Notes: generated by a model from the sequence alone, not told the origin. A DNA stretch of 9,553 bases from Desulfobacteraceae bacterium (GCA_022837185.1 JALHJD010000100.1:1-9553), one strand, 5' to 3'. Positions 1 through 7,756 are shown, counted from the stretch's first letter. Numbers and translations: made by a program.

Positions 1-705
1 ACCGCCTTTCTCCGCGCCCTGCAGAACAATACCGTTTTTGCCCTGATGGTTGTCCCGGTGCAGACCGCCCTGGCCCTCGGGCTCGCGCTGCTCATCAATC
101 AACCGCTGCGGGGAATGGTCGTTTTCCGGACTCTGTTCTTCACCCCGGTCATATTTCCCCTGTCGCTGGTCTCGGTGATCTGGATCCTGATTTTCGCCCC
201 TGGTCCGGACGGCACCCTCAACAGCCTGCTGCAGTGGCTGACGCTGGGGGCATGGGAACCCCGTGATTTCCTCCACGATCCCCGGCTGGCCCTGCCGGCG
301 ATCACCGTGACCTCGATCTGGCAGGGCGTGGGTTTTCAGATGGTGATCCTGCTCGCCGCCCTGCAATCCATTCCCGCGGAACTGTATGAGGCGGCGAGGG
401 TCGATGGGGCACGGAAACGGCAGCAGTTTGTGCACATCACCCTCCCGGCCTTGAAAAATCCGCTCACTTTCGTGATTCTGGTCACCACCATTCTCGCCTT
501 CCGCCTCTTTGACCAGGTGCAGATCATGACCAGGGGGGGACCCAACCACGCCACCACGACGGTCATGTACGAAGCCGTGAACGCCGCCTTCGGCAGCCAG
601 CAGGTTGCCCGGGGCGCGGCCATGACCGTGGTCTTCTTCACCATTGTCCTCACCCTGACCCTGGTGCAGCGCCGCATTGCCGGACAGGAGCGCGCATCAT
701 CATGA
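1..705 (+). CDS. Carbohydrate ABC transporter permease, MalF/UgpA type (5' end cut by window)
   Basis: This is an inner-membrane permease subunit of a CUT1-type ABC importer for sugars or related polyols. The frame is open from base 1 and the first in-window ATG (base 46) is internal to the domain, so the true start lies upstream; 234 codons are visible. Several long hydrophobic segments alternate with short loops. The cytoplasmic EAA loop that docks on the ATPase is clear: EAARVDGA starts at base 388, followed by the ITLPALKNP part of the motif. TRGGPNHATTT further on is typical of MalF/UgpA-like permeases. The stop overlaps the next permease start as ATGA (702-705), which indicates translational coupling. 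The substrate cannot be told, because the binding protein is outside the window. Confidence 0.93.
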   Translation, partial: TAFLRALQNNTVFALMVVPVQTALALGLALLINQPLRGMVVFRTLFFTPVIFPLSLVSVIWILIFAPGPDGTLNSLLQWLTLGAWEPRDFLHDPRLALPAITVTSIWQGVGFQMVILLAALQSIPAELYEAARVDGARKRQQFVHITLPALKNPLTFVILVTTILAFRLFDQVQIMTRGGPNHATTTVMYEAVNAAFGSQQVARGAAMTVVFFTIVLTLTLVQRRIAGQERASS

Positions 706-1538
706 GATGCGGAAATGTTTTTGCCAGGGTCGCGGCCTACCTTGTCTTGAGCGGTATGGCCCTGGTCTTCCTGATTCCCGTCGCCATGATGGTTTCGGGA
801 AGCCTGAAGCCCGACCACCTCGTGCTGCCCGAGGCCGGGCGCCTGGCGAATGTAGTGCCGGCCAAGCCGACCCTGGACAACTATCGGGACGTCTTTGCCC
901 GGGTCCCCTTTGCCCGCTACATGGCCAATTCCATCTTCATCACCGGAACCATCGTCTTCTGCGGGCTGCTGGTCAACTCCCTGGCCGGATACGCCCTGTC
1001 CCGCCTGCACTGGCGCGGCAGGAAAGCGGTGCTGACCGGCGTCATCGCCCTCATTATTCTTCCCCTGGAGGCCATTGCGGTGCCGTTGTTTTATGAGGTC
1101 ACCCTGTTCGGCTGGAGAAACACCTACCTGGTCCAGATAGTCCCGTTTATCGCCAACGCCTTCTCCGTCTATCTGTTTTACACGTTCTTTCTCGAACTGC
1201 CCGAAGAACTGGAGGAGGCGGCCCGGATCGACGGCGCACGACCGATGCGGATTTTTTTCAGCATCGTCGTACCCAACTCGCAGCCGGTCTTCGCCGCGGT
1301 GGCCATTCTCACCTCCCTGACCCAGTGGGGCTCCTTCCTGTGGCCGCTCATGGTGACCCACAGTGAAAGCGTCCGCCCCCTGCCCCTCGGCATTGCCCTG
1401 TTTTACACCCTGCCGCCCCTGCAGTGGGGGGATATTTTCGCCTTCGGGGTCATGATGGTCCTGCCCGTGCTGGCGGTCTTTCTCCTGTTTCAGCGCTGGT
1501 TCGTCCAGGGGGTGGCCTCCACCGGAATGAAAGGGTGA
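702..1538 (+). CDS. Carbohydrate ABC transporter permease, MalG/UgpE type
   Basis: This is the second inner-membrane permease subunit, pairing with the upstream MalF-like protein to form the translocation pore. At 278 residues it is full length for the MalG family. Hydrophobic segments lie near residues 11-33, 76-100, 108-130, 143-162, 196-215 and 243-265. The EAA loop is at residues 172-190 (EAARIDGARPMRIF, then VVP), where the ATPase coupling helix binds. The C-terminus FVQGVASTGMKG matches the usual MalG ending. The ATG at 702 overlaps the preceding stop; an AGGAG lies at 686-690, a rather long 11 bases upstream, so coupling probably matters. The ATPase gene follows after 3 bases. Confidence 0.95.
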   Translation: MRCGNVFARVAAYLVLSGMALVFLIPVAMMVSGSLKPDHLVLPEAGRLANVVPAKPTLDNYRDVFARVPFARYMANSIFITGTIVFCGLLVNSLAGYALSRLHWRGRKAVLTGVIALIILPLEAIAVPLFYEVTLFGWRNTYLVQIVPFIANAFSVYLFYTFFLELPEELEEAARIDGARPMRIFFSIVVPNSQPVFAAVAILTSLTQWGSFLWPLMVTHSESVRPLPLGIALFYTLPPLQWGDIFAFGVMMVLPVLAVFLLFQRWFVQGVASTGMKG

Positions 1539-1541
1539 GCC

Positions 1542-2645
1542 ATGGCGGCCGTTGAATTCAGAAATGTCAGCAAGCGGTTCGCCGCCGGCACGGAGGCCGT
1601 GCGCAACCTCAACCTGGCGATAGACGATGGGGAACTCGTTGTCCTGGTCGGACCGTCAGGCTGCGGCAAGTCGACCGTCCTGCGGCTGCTGGCCGGTCTT
1701 GAGGAGCCAAGCGCGGGGGAAATACTGCTCGACGGCAAGGTCGTGAACCGGATCAGCCCCCGGCAGAGAAACATTGCCATGGTTTTTCAGAACTATGCCC
1801 TCTACCCGCATATGACCGTGCGCGACAACCTGGCGTTTCCCCTCAGAATGCGGCGAACCCCCCGGGAAACCGTTGCCCGGAAAATCGCCGATATCGCCGG
1901 AATTCTTGATCTGCGGGAACTTCTTGACCGCCGGCCCGGCCAGCTGTCCGGCGGCCAGAAACAGCGGGTGGCCATGGGCAGGGCGCTGGTGCGCAATCCT
2001 AGCGTTTTCCTCCTGGACGAACCGCTGTCGAACCTGGATGCAAAACTCCGGGCCCAGATCCGGGCGGATATCTCCTCCCTCCAGAAGCGGCTGGCCAGGA
2101 CAACCCTGTACGTTACCCATGATCAGGTCGAGGCAATGACGCTGGGCGACCGCATAGCGGTCATGGAACGGGGCGAACTGCACCAGGTCGGCACGCCGGC
2201 CGAACTGTACCGGCGGCCACGGAGCATCTTTGTGGCGCGATTCATCGGCAACCCGGGGATGAATATCTTCTCCGCCTCGGTCCTGCGGGACAAGGACGGC
2301 ACCTGGCGGCTGCGGACGGGGAACTGGGACATCCCCCTGCCGCCGGAAAAACTGCCCCGCGGGGGATCCCCGGAGGCCCTGCGGTCCATCCGGGCCGGAC
2401 TGCGGCCGGAATCCTTCGGTTCGGCCCCCGAAGAGGGCACGGTCCCCTGCGCGGTGCGGGCAACGGCCACGGAGTTCCTCGGCCACGAAACCCTTGTCTA
2501 TTTTCACATTCCCGGGGCGCAAGTCGCAACGCCCCTGGCGGCCCGCCTGCCCGGGCATATGGCCCTGCCGGAACCGGCCGCGGAACTGCACATCCACCCG
2601 TCCGCCCTGTACCTGTTCGGCGGAGACGGAATTCTCCTGCAGTAA
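1542..2645 (+). CDS. Sugar ABC transporter ATP-binding protein, MalK/UgpC/MsmK type
   Basis: This cytoplasmic ATPase energises the importer whose two permeases lie directly upstream. In its 367 residues all nucleotide-binding motifs are intact: Walker A GPSGCGKST (37-45), Q-loop Q83 in VFQNYALYPH, signature LSGGQ (135-139), Walker B VFLLDEP (155-161) with catalytic E160, D-loop SNLD, and switch H193 in THDQ. Residues from about 235 to the end form the MalK-type regulatory TOBE region, including GLRPESF. Length and motif order fit the MalK/UgpC family. The ATG follows the permease stop by 3 bases, so the genes are one operon. Such ATPases are often shared between importers, so the substrate stays open. 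Its stop faces that of dapL with only 3 bases between. Confidence 0.96.
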   Translation: MAAVEFRNVSKRFAAGTEAVRNLNLAIDDGELVVLVGPSGCGKSTVLRLLAGLEEPSAGEILLDGKVVNRISPRQRNIAMVFQNYALYPHMTVRDNLAFPLRMRRTPRETVARKIADIAGILDLRELLDRRPGQLSGGQKQRVAMGRALVRNPSVFLLDEPLSNLDAKLRAQIRADISSLQKRLARTTLYVTHDQVEAMTLGDRIAVMERGELHQVGTPAELYRRPRSIFVARFIGNPGMNIFSASVLRDKDGTWRLRTGNWDIPLPPEKLPRGGSPEALRSIRAGLRPESFGSAPEEGTVPCAVRATATEFLGHETLVYFHIPGAQVATPLAARLPGHMALPEPAAELHIHPSALYLFGGDGILLQ

Positions 2646-2648
2646 CGA

Positions 2649-3872
2649 TCAGCCCAGGGCCCGGCGGAGGCGCTCCATGGCTTTTTCAACATTTGCGCGG
2701 GAATTGAAGGCGGAAAGGCGGATATAGCCGCGGCCGCACCGGCCGAAACCGGCGCCGGGCGTGCACACCACCCCGGCCTCGTTGAGCAGCTGATCAAAAA
2801 ACTGCCACGAGTCGCGGTCGCTGCCGATCCAGATGTAGGGCGCGTTTTTTCCGCCCACAGAGTGAAAGCCGAGGCCGCCGATCACCTCGGCGATGAGCGC
2901 GGCATTCTGCATGTAATAGTCGACCAGTTCACGGATCTGCGCCTTGCCCTCTTCGCTGTACACGGCCTCGGCGGCCCGCTGCACGGGATAGGACACCCCG
3001 TTGAACTTAGTGGAGTGCCGCCTGTTCCACAGCCCGTGCAGGGCATGCCGGCCGCCGGCCGCGTCGTAGGCCATGCACTCCCTGGGCACCACGGTATAGG
3101 CGCAGCGGGTCCCGGTGAAGCCCGCATTCTTGGAAAAGGAGCGGAATTCGACGGCAACCTCCCGGGCCCCCTGGATCTCGTAGATGGACTGCGGCAGGGC
3201 GTCATCGCGGATGAACGCCGCATAGGCGGCGTCAAACAGGATCAGCGCCCTGTGGTCCCGGGCGTATTGCACCCAGGTTGCCAGTTGTTCCCTGGTTATG
3301 GTCGAGCCGGTCGGATTGTTCGGAAAGCAGAGATAAATCAGGTCGACCCGCTCCGCGGGCAGGTCGGGGACGTAGTTGTTCTCCCTGGTCGACTCCAGGT
3401 AAACGATGCCCTGATAGCGCCCATCGCTGAAGCTCCCTGTCCGCCCCGCCATGACATTGGTGTCGAGATAGACCGGATAAACCGGGTCGGGTATGGCCAC
3501 CCTGATGCCGGCGGCGAACAATTCCTGGATATTGCCGGTATCGCACTTGGCCCCGTCCGAGACAAACACCTCGTCCGGCGCGACCTCGGCGCCCCGGGCC
3601 TGAAAATCGTGCCGGGCTATGGCCTCGCGCAGGAAGGAATAACCCTGCTCCGGGCCGTATCCCCGGAAGGTGCTGTCGTCCGCCATTTCATCGACGGCCT
3701 TGTGAAACGCCTCGATGCACGCCTTGGGCAGGGCCCTGGTCACGTCCCCGATGCCGAGCCGGATCACCTCGCGGCCGGGATTGGCCTCCTGGAAAGCTGC
3801 GACCCGCCGGGCGATGTCGGAAAAAAGATACGAAGCCTGCAGTTTCAGATAGTGTTCGTTGATGGTAATCAT
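2649..3872 (-). CDS. dapL: LL-diaminopimelate aminotransferase
   Basis: This PLP enzyme (class I/II aminotransferase fold) converts tetrahydrodipicolinate plus glutamate directly to LL-diaminopimelate, bypassing the succinylase or acetylase steps of lysine and peptidoglycan precursor synthesis. It has 407 residues, the usual DapL length. Family landmarks are YLFSDIA (15-21), LGIGDVT (39-45), [10 protein letters not shown] (69-78), PNNPTG (184-189), FDAAY (213-217), and the Schiff-base lysine K248 in [23 protein letters not shown] lies near the end with the substrate-carboxylate arginine. I chose the ATG at 3872 because AGGAAGAG precedes it and family homology begins there; a TTG at 3893 would add seven residues. 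The gene lies 54 bases after lptC, separated by a GC hairpin, and converges on the ABC ATPase. DapL is known from plants, Chlamydiae, cyanobacteria and many Desulfobacterota. Confidence 0.96.
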   Translation of the reverse strand: MITINEHYLKLQASYLFSDIARRVAAFQEANPGREVIRLGIGDVTRALPKACIEAFHKAVDEMADDSTFRGYGPEQGYSFLREAIARHDFQARGAEVAPDEVFVSDGAKCDTGNIQELFAAGIRVAIPDPVYPVYLDTNVMAGRTGSFSDGRYQGIVYLESTRENNYVPDLPAERVDLIYLCFPNNPTGSTITREQLATWVQYARDHRALILFDAAYAAFIRDDALPQSIYEIQGAREVAVEFRSFSKNAGFTGTRCAYTVVPRECMAYDAAGGRHALHGLWNRRHSTKFNGVSYPVQRAAEAVYSEEGKAQIRELVDYYMQNAALIAEVIGGLGFHSVGGKNAPYIWIGSDRDSWQFFDQLLNEAGVVCTPGAGFGRCGRGYIRLSAFNSRANVEKAMERLRRALG

Positions 3873-3880
3873 CTCTTCCT
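3873..3880 (-). promoter_or_regulatory. Ribosome binding site of dapL
   Basis: On the minus strand AGGAAGAG runs straight into the ATG at 3872, with AGGA four bases from the start codon. This favours the ATG over the in-frame TTG at 3893. The spacing is on the short side. Confidence 0.55.
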
Positions 3881-3890
3881 GTCCGGTACG

Positions 3891-3917
3891 CAAACAACCG
3901 CCGCCGGGTGGCGGCGG
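3891..3917 (-). terminator. GC-rich hairpin between lptC and dapL, terminator- or attenuator-like
   Basis: A perfect 8-base-pair stem (CCGCCGCC at 3898-3905 against GGCGGCGG at 3910-3917) closes a 4-base loop. Read on the minus strand it begins about 10 bases after the lptC stop and is followed by TTGTTTG. This resembles an intrinsic terminator with a short, interrupted T tract. Only about 18 bases lie between the end of that tract and the dapL ATG, so dapL transcripts starting upstream must cross it. It may end most of the pyrG-kds-lptC message, lower dapL expression, or only stabilise the upstream mRNA end. Confidence 0.5.
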
Positions 3918-3926
3918 CCGCCGATC

Positions 3927-4514
3927 TCAGCTTCTGCCGCCGTCATTGGTGGTGACCTTGACCCGGCCGCCGAAATCATAGTTGTCGGTGAGCATATCAT
4001 AATCGAGCCGCCCCGCCCTGATGGTGAACTCCGGACCCCGAAGCTCCACATCTCCCGGGCAGACGACCAGCTTGGTAGTATTGTAGTAATGGAGAAGATC
4101 CGTATACATCTCCTGCCTGGACACCGGCTTGACGATAACCACGTCATCGATCAGCACCAGGTGGCGCTCGTCAACATTGTACATGCCCCTGGAGCTGGTG
4201 ATGCGGGTTCGCTCCTCTTCGCCCCCGGTATAGACAGCGTCCACCTTCTCCATGCCGATTTCCTTGTCGGTATCGCCGGTGTAGGCCCGTTCGGCGTTGA
4301 CAATCCAATCTTCCCGGCCCCGGTTGAACATGGTTATGGTAATGGCATCCATGATGAAATGCTCTTCCTTATCCTCCTGCAGGGGATCGACCGCCGCGGC
4401 GTCAAACCCTCCCCGGGGGGCCAGAAAAGCGGAAAGCGGAGGTCGCCAGAGTGGACTGGTTGCCAGGAGGATCAGAGGAATCAGAAAGAGGAGGTTGCGA
4501 GGATTCTTCAGCAT
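3927..4514 (-). CDS. lptC: LPS export system periplasmic protein LptC
   Basis: LptC is the bitopic component of the LPS transporter. It sits on LptB2FG in the inner membrane and passes LPS to the periplasmic LptA bridge. The protein has 195 residues, near the family norm. One N-terminal membrane segment covers roughly residues 8-21 (LLFLIPLILLA), followed by a periplasmic beta-rich domain with LptC-like features: MDAITITMFN, the W-V-AERA strand, ITSSRGMY, and GDVELRG with repeated short beta strands to the end. I chose the ATG at 4514, which overlaps the kdsC stop by 7 bases; a TTG two codons upstream is possible and no clear Shine-Dalgarno is visible, so translational coupling to kdsC is likely. 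The assignment rests on weak-consensus strands plus the kdsC neighbour, which is the classic context. lptA and lptB do not follow. Confidence 0.85.
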   Translation of the reverse strand: MLKNPRNLLFLIPLILLATSPLWRPPLSAFLAPRGGFDAAAVDPLQEDKEEHFIMDAITITMFNRGREDWIVNAERAYTGDTDKEIGMEKVDAVYTGGEEERTRITSSRGMYNVDERHLVLIDDVVIVKPVSRQEMYTDLLHYYNTTKLVVCPGDVELRGPEFTIRAGRLDYDMLTDNYDFGGRVKVTTNDGGRS

Positions 4515-5158
4515 TGGCAATACGTTTGCAGCAGACCGGCCAGGGCATCCCTGGCTTCGAGAATAAGTTCACACACTTCCCGGACCGCTCCGTGACCGCC
4601 GTGGCGCGCGGTCACGTAATGAACCCGCTGCCGTATTTCGGCCACGGCGTTGGCAGGGGCGGCTGCCATTCCGGCCCGTGTCAGCAGGGGCAGATCAAGC
4701 CAGTCGTCGCCCATGTAGGCCGTCTCGTGGGGACGCAAACCGGACCTGGTCAGGATATCTTCAAACACCTCCAGCTTGTGCCCGGTCCCCTGGTACACGT
4801 ACCGCAGCTTCAGGTCCGCGGCCCTCCTGGCCACGGCCTCAGAAGTCCGGGCCGAAATGAGGCCGACCTCGACCCCGGCTTCCTGTAGAATCCTGAGGCC
4901 GAAACCGTCCTGGGTGTTGAAGCCCTTCGATTCCCCGCCGTCATGGGTATACATGATGGTCCCGTCGGTCAGCACCCCGTCGACGTCGAGGAGCAGCAGC
5001 CTGACCTGTCTGGCCCGGGGCAGAGCCGCCTGCCATTCCCTGCTCCGTTCAACGGGACTTGTCCGTCGGCGCGCCTGTTCCAGCAGCGCCCCGGTCAGTT
5101 CACAATCGGACGGATAGATCCCTTTCCCGTCGGCACACCGGCTGTTGTCACTCGTCAT
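4508..5158 (-). CDS. kdsC: 3-deoxy-D-manno-octulosonate 8-phosphate phosphatase, with N-terminal extension
   Basis: This HAD-superfamily phosphatase hydrolyses Kdo 8-phosphate to Kdo, the step after KdsA, in the cytoplasm. HAD motifs are intact: motif [13 protein letters not shown] with nucleophile D58 and acid/base D60, motif II S102 in GLISART, motif III K128 in GTGHKLE, and motif [12 protein letters not shown] with D151/D152. The C-terminal [14 protein letters not shown] is the KdsC tail that inserts into the neighbouring subunit. At 216 residues it is longer than usual because some 35 residues precede the normal beginning of the domain. The ATG at 5158 has a good GGAGG six bases upstream, so the extension is probably translated. 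The gene start overlaps the kdsA stop by 11 bases. Confidence 0.95.
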   Translation of the reverse strand: MTSDNSRCADGKGIYPSDCELTGALLEQARRRTSPVERSREWQAALPRARQVRLLLLDVDGVLTDGTIMYTHDGGESKGFNTQDGFGLRILQEAGVEVGLISARTSEAVARRAADLKLRYVYQGTGHKLEVFEDILTRSGLRPHETAYMGDDWLDLPLLTRAGMAAAPANAVAEIRQRVHYVTARHGGHGAVREVCELILEARDALAGLLQTYCQC

Positions 5159-5996
5159 CGTCGGCCTCCGCCGCCTGCCGGATGGCCATCAGCCTCCGCA
5201 GGAGCTTCTCCACCATGGCCAGCGGCCATGAGTTCGGGCCGTCGCACAATGCCTTGTCGGGCTCGGGGTGCACTTCCATGAAGAGCCCGTCGATGCCCGC
5301 TGCCACGGCCGCCCGGGCAAGACAGGGAATGAATTCGCGCTGGCCGCCGGAACTGCCCTGCTCCCCTCCGGGAAGCTGTACGCTGTGGGTGGCGTCGAAT
5401 ATGACCGGACAGCCCAGGGAGCGCATCACCGGCAGGGAACGCATATCCACCACCAGGTTGTTGTAGCCGAAGCTCGTTCCCCGTTCGGTCAGAAGTATCC
5501 CGGCGCCGCCGGAGGCCCGGACTTTGTCCACGGCGTACTGCATGTCCCAGGGGGAGACGAACTGGCCTTTTTTGATATTGACCGGCCGGCCGGAACGGGC
5601 CGCCGCCACCAGCAGGTCGGTCTGGCGGCAGAGAAAGGCGGGGATCTGGACGATATCAAGCACCTCGGCCGCCCGTTCCGCCTGTGCCGCGTCATGGACG
5701 TCCGAAACAACGGCTACCCCGATTTCCTCCCGGATGCGGGCCAGCAGCCGCAATCCTTTGTCAAGCCCCGGCCCCCGAAAGGAATGCAGCGACGTGCGGT
5801 TGGCCTTGTCGAACGACGCCTTGAAAACATAGTTGATCCCGAGGTTCCGGCAGATCTCCTTCATTTCCCCGGCAATCCGCCATGCCGTTTCCTCGGCTTC
5901 GAGCACGCAGGGGCCCGCCATCAGCAGCAGCGGCTGCCCCGGCCCGACCTCCATCCGGAGCGGATCTCCGTTTGCCCCGATGACGACCGGCTCCAT
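5148..5996 (-). CDS. kdsA: 3-deoxy-8-phosphooctulonate synthase, metal-dependent type
   Basis: KdsA condenses phosphoenolpyruvate with D-arabinose 5-phosphate to give Kdo 8-phosphate, the committed step of Kdo synthesis for the LPS inner core. It has 282 residues with a full set of family motifs: AGPCVLE (27-33), [12 protein letters not shown] (58-69), SDVHD (98-102), [12 protein letters not shown] (117-128), NIKKGQF (140-146), [11 protein letters not shown] (170-180), FDATHSVQ (200-207) and CDGPNS (251-256). C30 occupies the position that binds metal in the Aquifex enzyme, whereas E. coli KdsA has Asn there; H204, E241 and D252 fit the other ligands. The protein is therefore predicted to need a divalent metal. 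The ATG directly follows the pyrG TAA (TAAATG), and a G-rich run in the pyrG end can serve as its ribosome site. Confidence 0.98.
   Translation of the reverse strand: MEPVVIGANGDPLRMEVGPGQPLLLMAGPCVLEAEETAWRIAGEMKEICRNLGINYVFKASFDKANRTSLHSFRGPGLDKGLRLLARIREEIGVAVVSDVHDAAQAERAAEVLDIVQIPAFLCRQTDLLVAAARSGRPVNIKKGQFVSPWDMQYAVDKVRASGGAGILLTERGTSFGYNNLVVDMRSLPVMRSLGCPVIFDATHSVQLPGGEQGSSGGQREFIPCLARAAVAAGIDGLFMEVHPEPDKALCDGPNSWPLAMVEKLLRRLMAIRQAAEADDDE
5165..5169 (-). promoter_or_regulatory. Ribosome binding site deciding the kdsC start
   Basis: On the minus strand a perfect GGAGG lies 6 bases before the ATG at 5158, inside the 3' end of kdsA. It supports the long form of KdsC over a start nearer the phosphatase domain. 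Confidence 0.65.
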
Positions 5997-7667
5997 TTAC
6001 GCCCCCGCCGCTTCGCGACTCACCTTGGCCTTCAGGGAGGCCCTGATGAATTCGCGGAACAGGGGATGCGGCTTCATCGGTTTTGACTTGAATTCGGGGT
6101 GGAACTGGCACCCCAGGAACCAGGGATGATCGGCAAGTTCCACGATCTCCACCAGGTTGTTGTCCGGCGAGGCACCGCTGACGACCAGTCCGGCTTTTTC
6201 CAGCTGATCGCGGAAAATATTATTGAATTCGTAGCGGTGCCGGTGGCGCTCGCTGATTTCCTCCACGCGGTAGGCCTTGTGGGCGAGAGTGGACTCCTTG
6301 AGCACGCAGGGATAGGCGCCCAGGCGGAGGGTGCCGCCCATGTCGGAGTTTTCGTCACGGGTTTCGACCTTGCCGGTCCGGAAATCGTACCACTCCTTCA
6401 TCAGGTAAATAACCGGGAAGGGTGTGTCCTTATCGAGCTCCGTTGAATGGGCACCTTTCATCCCGGCAATATTCCGTGCAAATTCAACAACCGCCAGCTG
6501 CATGCCGAGACAGATGCCGAAAAAGGGGACCTTGTTTTCCCGGGCATAGGTGATGGCGTTGATCTTGCCTTCCATGCCCCGGCTGCCGAACCCCCCGGGC
6601 ACCAGGATGCCGTCGCAGGCGGCCAGGAGTTCCTGCGGATCGCCGGTTTCCAGGTCCTCGGCGCTGATATAGTTGAGAGTCACCTTGGCGTTGTTGGCTA
6701 TGCCGCCATGGACCAGCGCTTCGTGCAGGCTCTTGTACGACTCCTTGAGATCCACGTATTTGCCTGTTATGCCGATGGTGACCGCGTTCCTCGGATTCTT
6801 GATTTTTTCGATCAGCTCTTCCCACGGCCTGATATACGGCGCTCCGGTCCAGATGCCGAGCTTTTCCAGCACCCGGTCATCCATCCCTTCGGCGTGCAGG
6901 CTCAGAGGCACTTCATAGATGGATTCCACATCCCGGGCGGTGATGACTGCCTCGGGCTCGACGTTGCAGAACAGGGCGATTTTCTTTTTGAGCTCCTTGT
7001 TCAGGGGTTTTTCCGTGCGGCAGACCAGGATGTCCGGCTGAATACCGCTGGCCAGCAGCTCCTTGACGCTGTGCTGGGTCGGTTTGGTCTTGACCTCGCC
7101 GGCTGTCTTGATGTACGGCACCAGGGTCAGGTGAATGAACAGGGTGTACTCGCGGCCCAGATCGCCGCGCAACTGCCTGATGGCTTCGACAAAGGGAAGC
7201 CCCTCGATGTCGCCGATGGTTCCGCCGATTTCAATGATGGCGATATCGGCCGTGCCGTCAAGCTGCAGCACCGCCTGCTTGATCTCATCGGTAATGTGGG
7301 GGATGACCTGGACGGTGCCGCCCAGGTACTCGCCGCGCCGCTCCTTCTGGATGACCGAATAATAAATGCGCCCGGAGGTGTAGTTGTTGACCTGGGCCAT
7401 GACCGCGCTGGTGTAGCGCTCGTAGTGGCCCATGTCCAGGTCGGTTTCCGCGCCGTCATCCGTGACGTACACCTCGCCGTGCTGGAACGGGTTCATGGTG
7501 CCGGGATCCACGTTGATGTAGGGATCCAGTTTCTGAAAGGTAACCTTCATCCCCCGGCTTTCGAGCAAGGCCCCCAGGGAGGCCGCGGCCAGCCCCTTGC
7601 CGAGGGAAGACAGGACGCCTCCGGTAATGAAAATAAACTTGGTTTTCTTTGACAGCTTGGCTTTCAT
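5997..7667 (-). CDS. pyrG: CTP synthase (glutamine-hydrolysing)
   Basis: PyrG aminates UTP to CTP using ATP and glutamine-derived ammonia. CTP feeds nucleic acids and lipids and, here relevantly, CMP-Kdo. The protein has 556 residues, normal to slightly long. The N-terminal synthetase domain shows the P-loop [10 protein letters not shown] (16-25), [15 protein letters not shown], the UTP/CTP-site residues of [16 protein letters not shown], and [14 protein letters not shown] (146-159). The C-terminal class I glutamine amidotransferase domain has PGGFGSRG, nucleophile C386 in GICLGMQ, and H523/E525 in FHPEF. I chose the ATG at 7667 because GGGGAG stands 4 bases upstream and family similarity begins just after; longer versions would run into the promoter region. 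It is the first gene of the envelope block, and its short leader carries a terminator-like hairpin. Confidence 0.98.
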   Translation of the reverse strand: MKAKLSKKTKFIFITGGVLSSLGKGLAAASLGALLESRGMKVTFQKLDPYINVDPGTMNPFQHGEVYVTDDGAETDLDMGHYERYTSAVMAQVNNYTSGRIYYSVIQKERRGEYLGGTVQVIPHITDEIKQAVLQLDGTADIAIIEIGGTIGDIEGLPFVEAIRQLRGDLGREYTLFIHLTLVPYIKTAGEVKTKPTQHSVKELLASGIQPDILVCRTEKPLNKELKKKIALFCNVEPEAVITARDVESIYEVPLSLHAEGMDDRVLEKLGIWTGAPYIRPWEELIEKIKNPRNAVTIGITGKYVDLKESYKSLHEALVHGGIANNAKVTLNYISAEDLETGDPQELLAACDGILVPGGFGSRGMEGKINAITYARENKVPFFGICLGMQLAVVEFARNIAGMKGAHSTELDKDTPFPVIYLMKEWYDFRTGKVETRDENSDMGGTLRLGAYPCVLKESTLAHKAYRVEEISERHRHRYEFNNIFRDQLEKAGLVVSGASPDNNLVEIVELADHPWFLGCQFHPEFKSKPMKPHPLFREFIRASLKAKVSREAAGA

Positions 7668-7671
7668 GTCA

Positions 7672-7677
7672 CTCCCC
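7672..7677 (-). promoter_or_regulatory. Ribosome binding site of pyrG
   Basis: GGGGAG on the minus strand lies 4 bases before the ATG at 7667 and supports this start. It sits 8 bases downstream of the T tract of the leader hairpin. Confidence 0.6.
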
Positions 7678-7685
7678 TGGCAGGC

Positions 7686-7712
7686 AAAAAGAAAGGGCAG
7701 CCGCAAGCTGCC
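7686..7712 (-). terminator. Intrinsic terminator-like hairpin in the pyrG leader (candidate attenuator)
   Basis: Read on the minus strand, GGCAGC (7712-7707), loop TTGCG and GCTGCC (7701-7696) form a perfect 6-base-pair stem, followed at once by CTTTCTTTTT. That is the layout of a Rho-independent terminator. It lies only 18 bases before the pyrG ATG, downstream of the only good promoter match. There is no room for a promoter between hairpin and start codon, so pyrG transcription must pass through it. It could instead be a terminator for the upstream glutaminyl cyclase transcript, but pyrG transcripts would still meet it. A second CTGCC at 7683-7679 could compete for pairing with GGCAG. Confidence 0.6.
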
Positions 7713-7727
7713 GAATCGTCTACCCAC

Positions 7728-7756
7728 TGTATACACCAAACCAGGCCCATTGACAA
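7728..7756 (-). promoter_or_regulatory. Sigma70-like promoter of the pyrG-kds operon
   Basis: On the minus strand TTGTCA (7756-7751) and TATACA (7733-7728) are separated by exactly 17 bases. This gives 5 of 6 matches to the -35 and 4 of 6 to the -10 consensus at optimal spacing. The expected transcription start is near 7723-7720, in GGGTAG, about 10 bases before the leader hairpin. It is the best sigma70-like match I noticed in the gaps examined. It was found by eye and is not proven. Confidence 0.55.

Noticed and set aside
2862..4595. Long plus-strand open frame (577 codons) opposite dapL and lptC
   Set aside because: It lies antisense to genes with unmistakable motifs, and its translation shows no domain. 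Long antisense frames are expected in GC-rich DNA with strong codon bias.
6447..7652. Plus-strand open frame of 401 codons opposite pyrG
   Set aside because: The reverse strand encodes a complete CTP synthase with all catalytic residues; the antisense product has no recognisable features.
7668..7739. Longer PyrG N-terminus (start at 7739)
   Set aside because: It would begin at the promoter -10 region and be translated from the leader hairpin; the ATG at 7667 has its own ribosome site and matches the family start.
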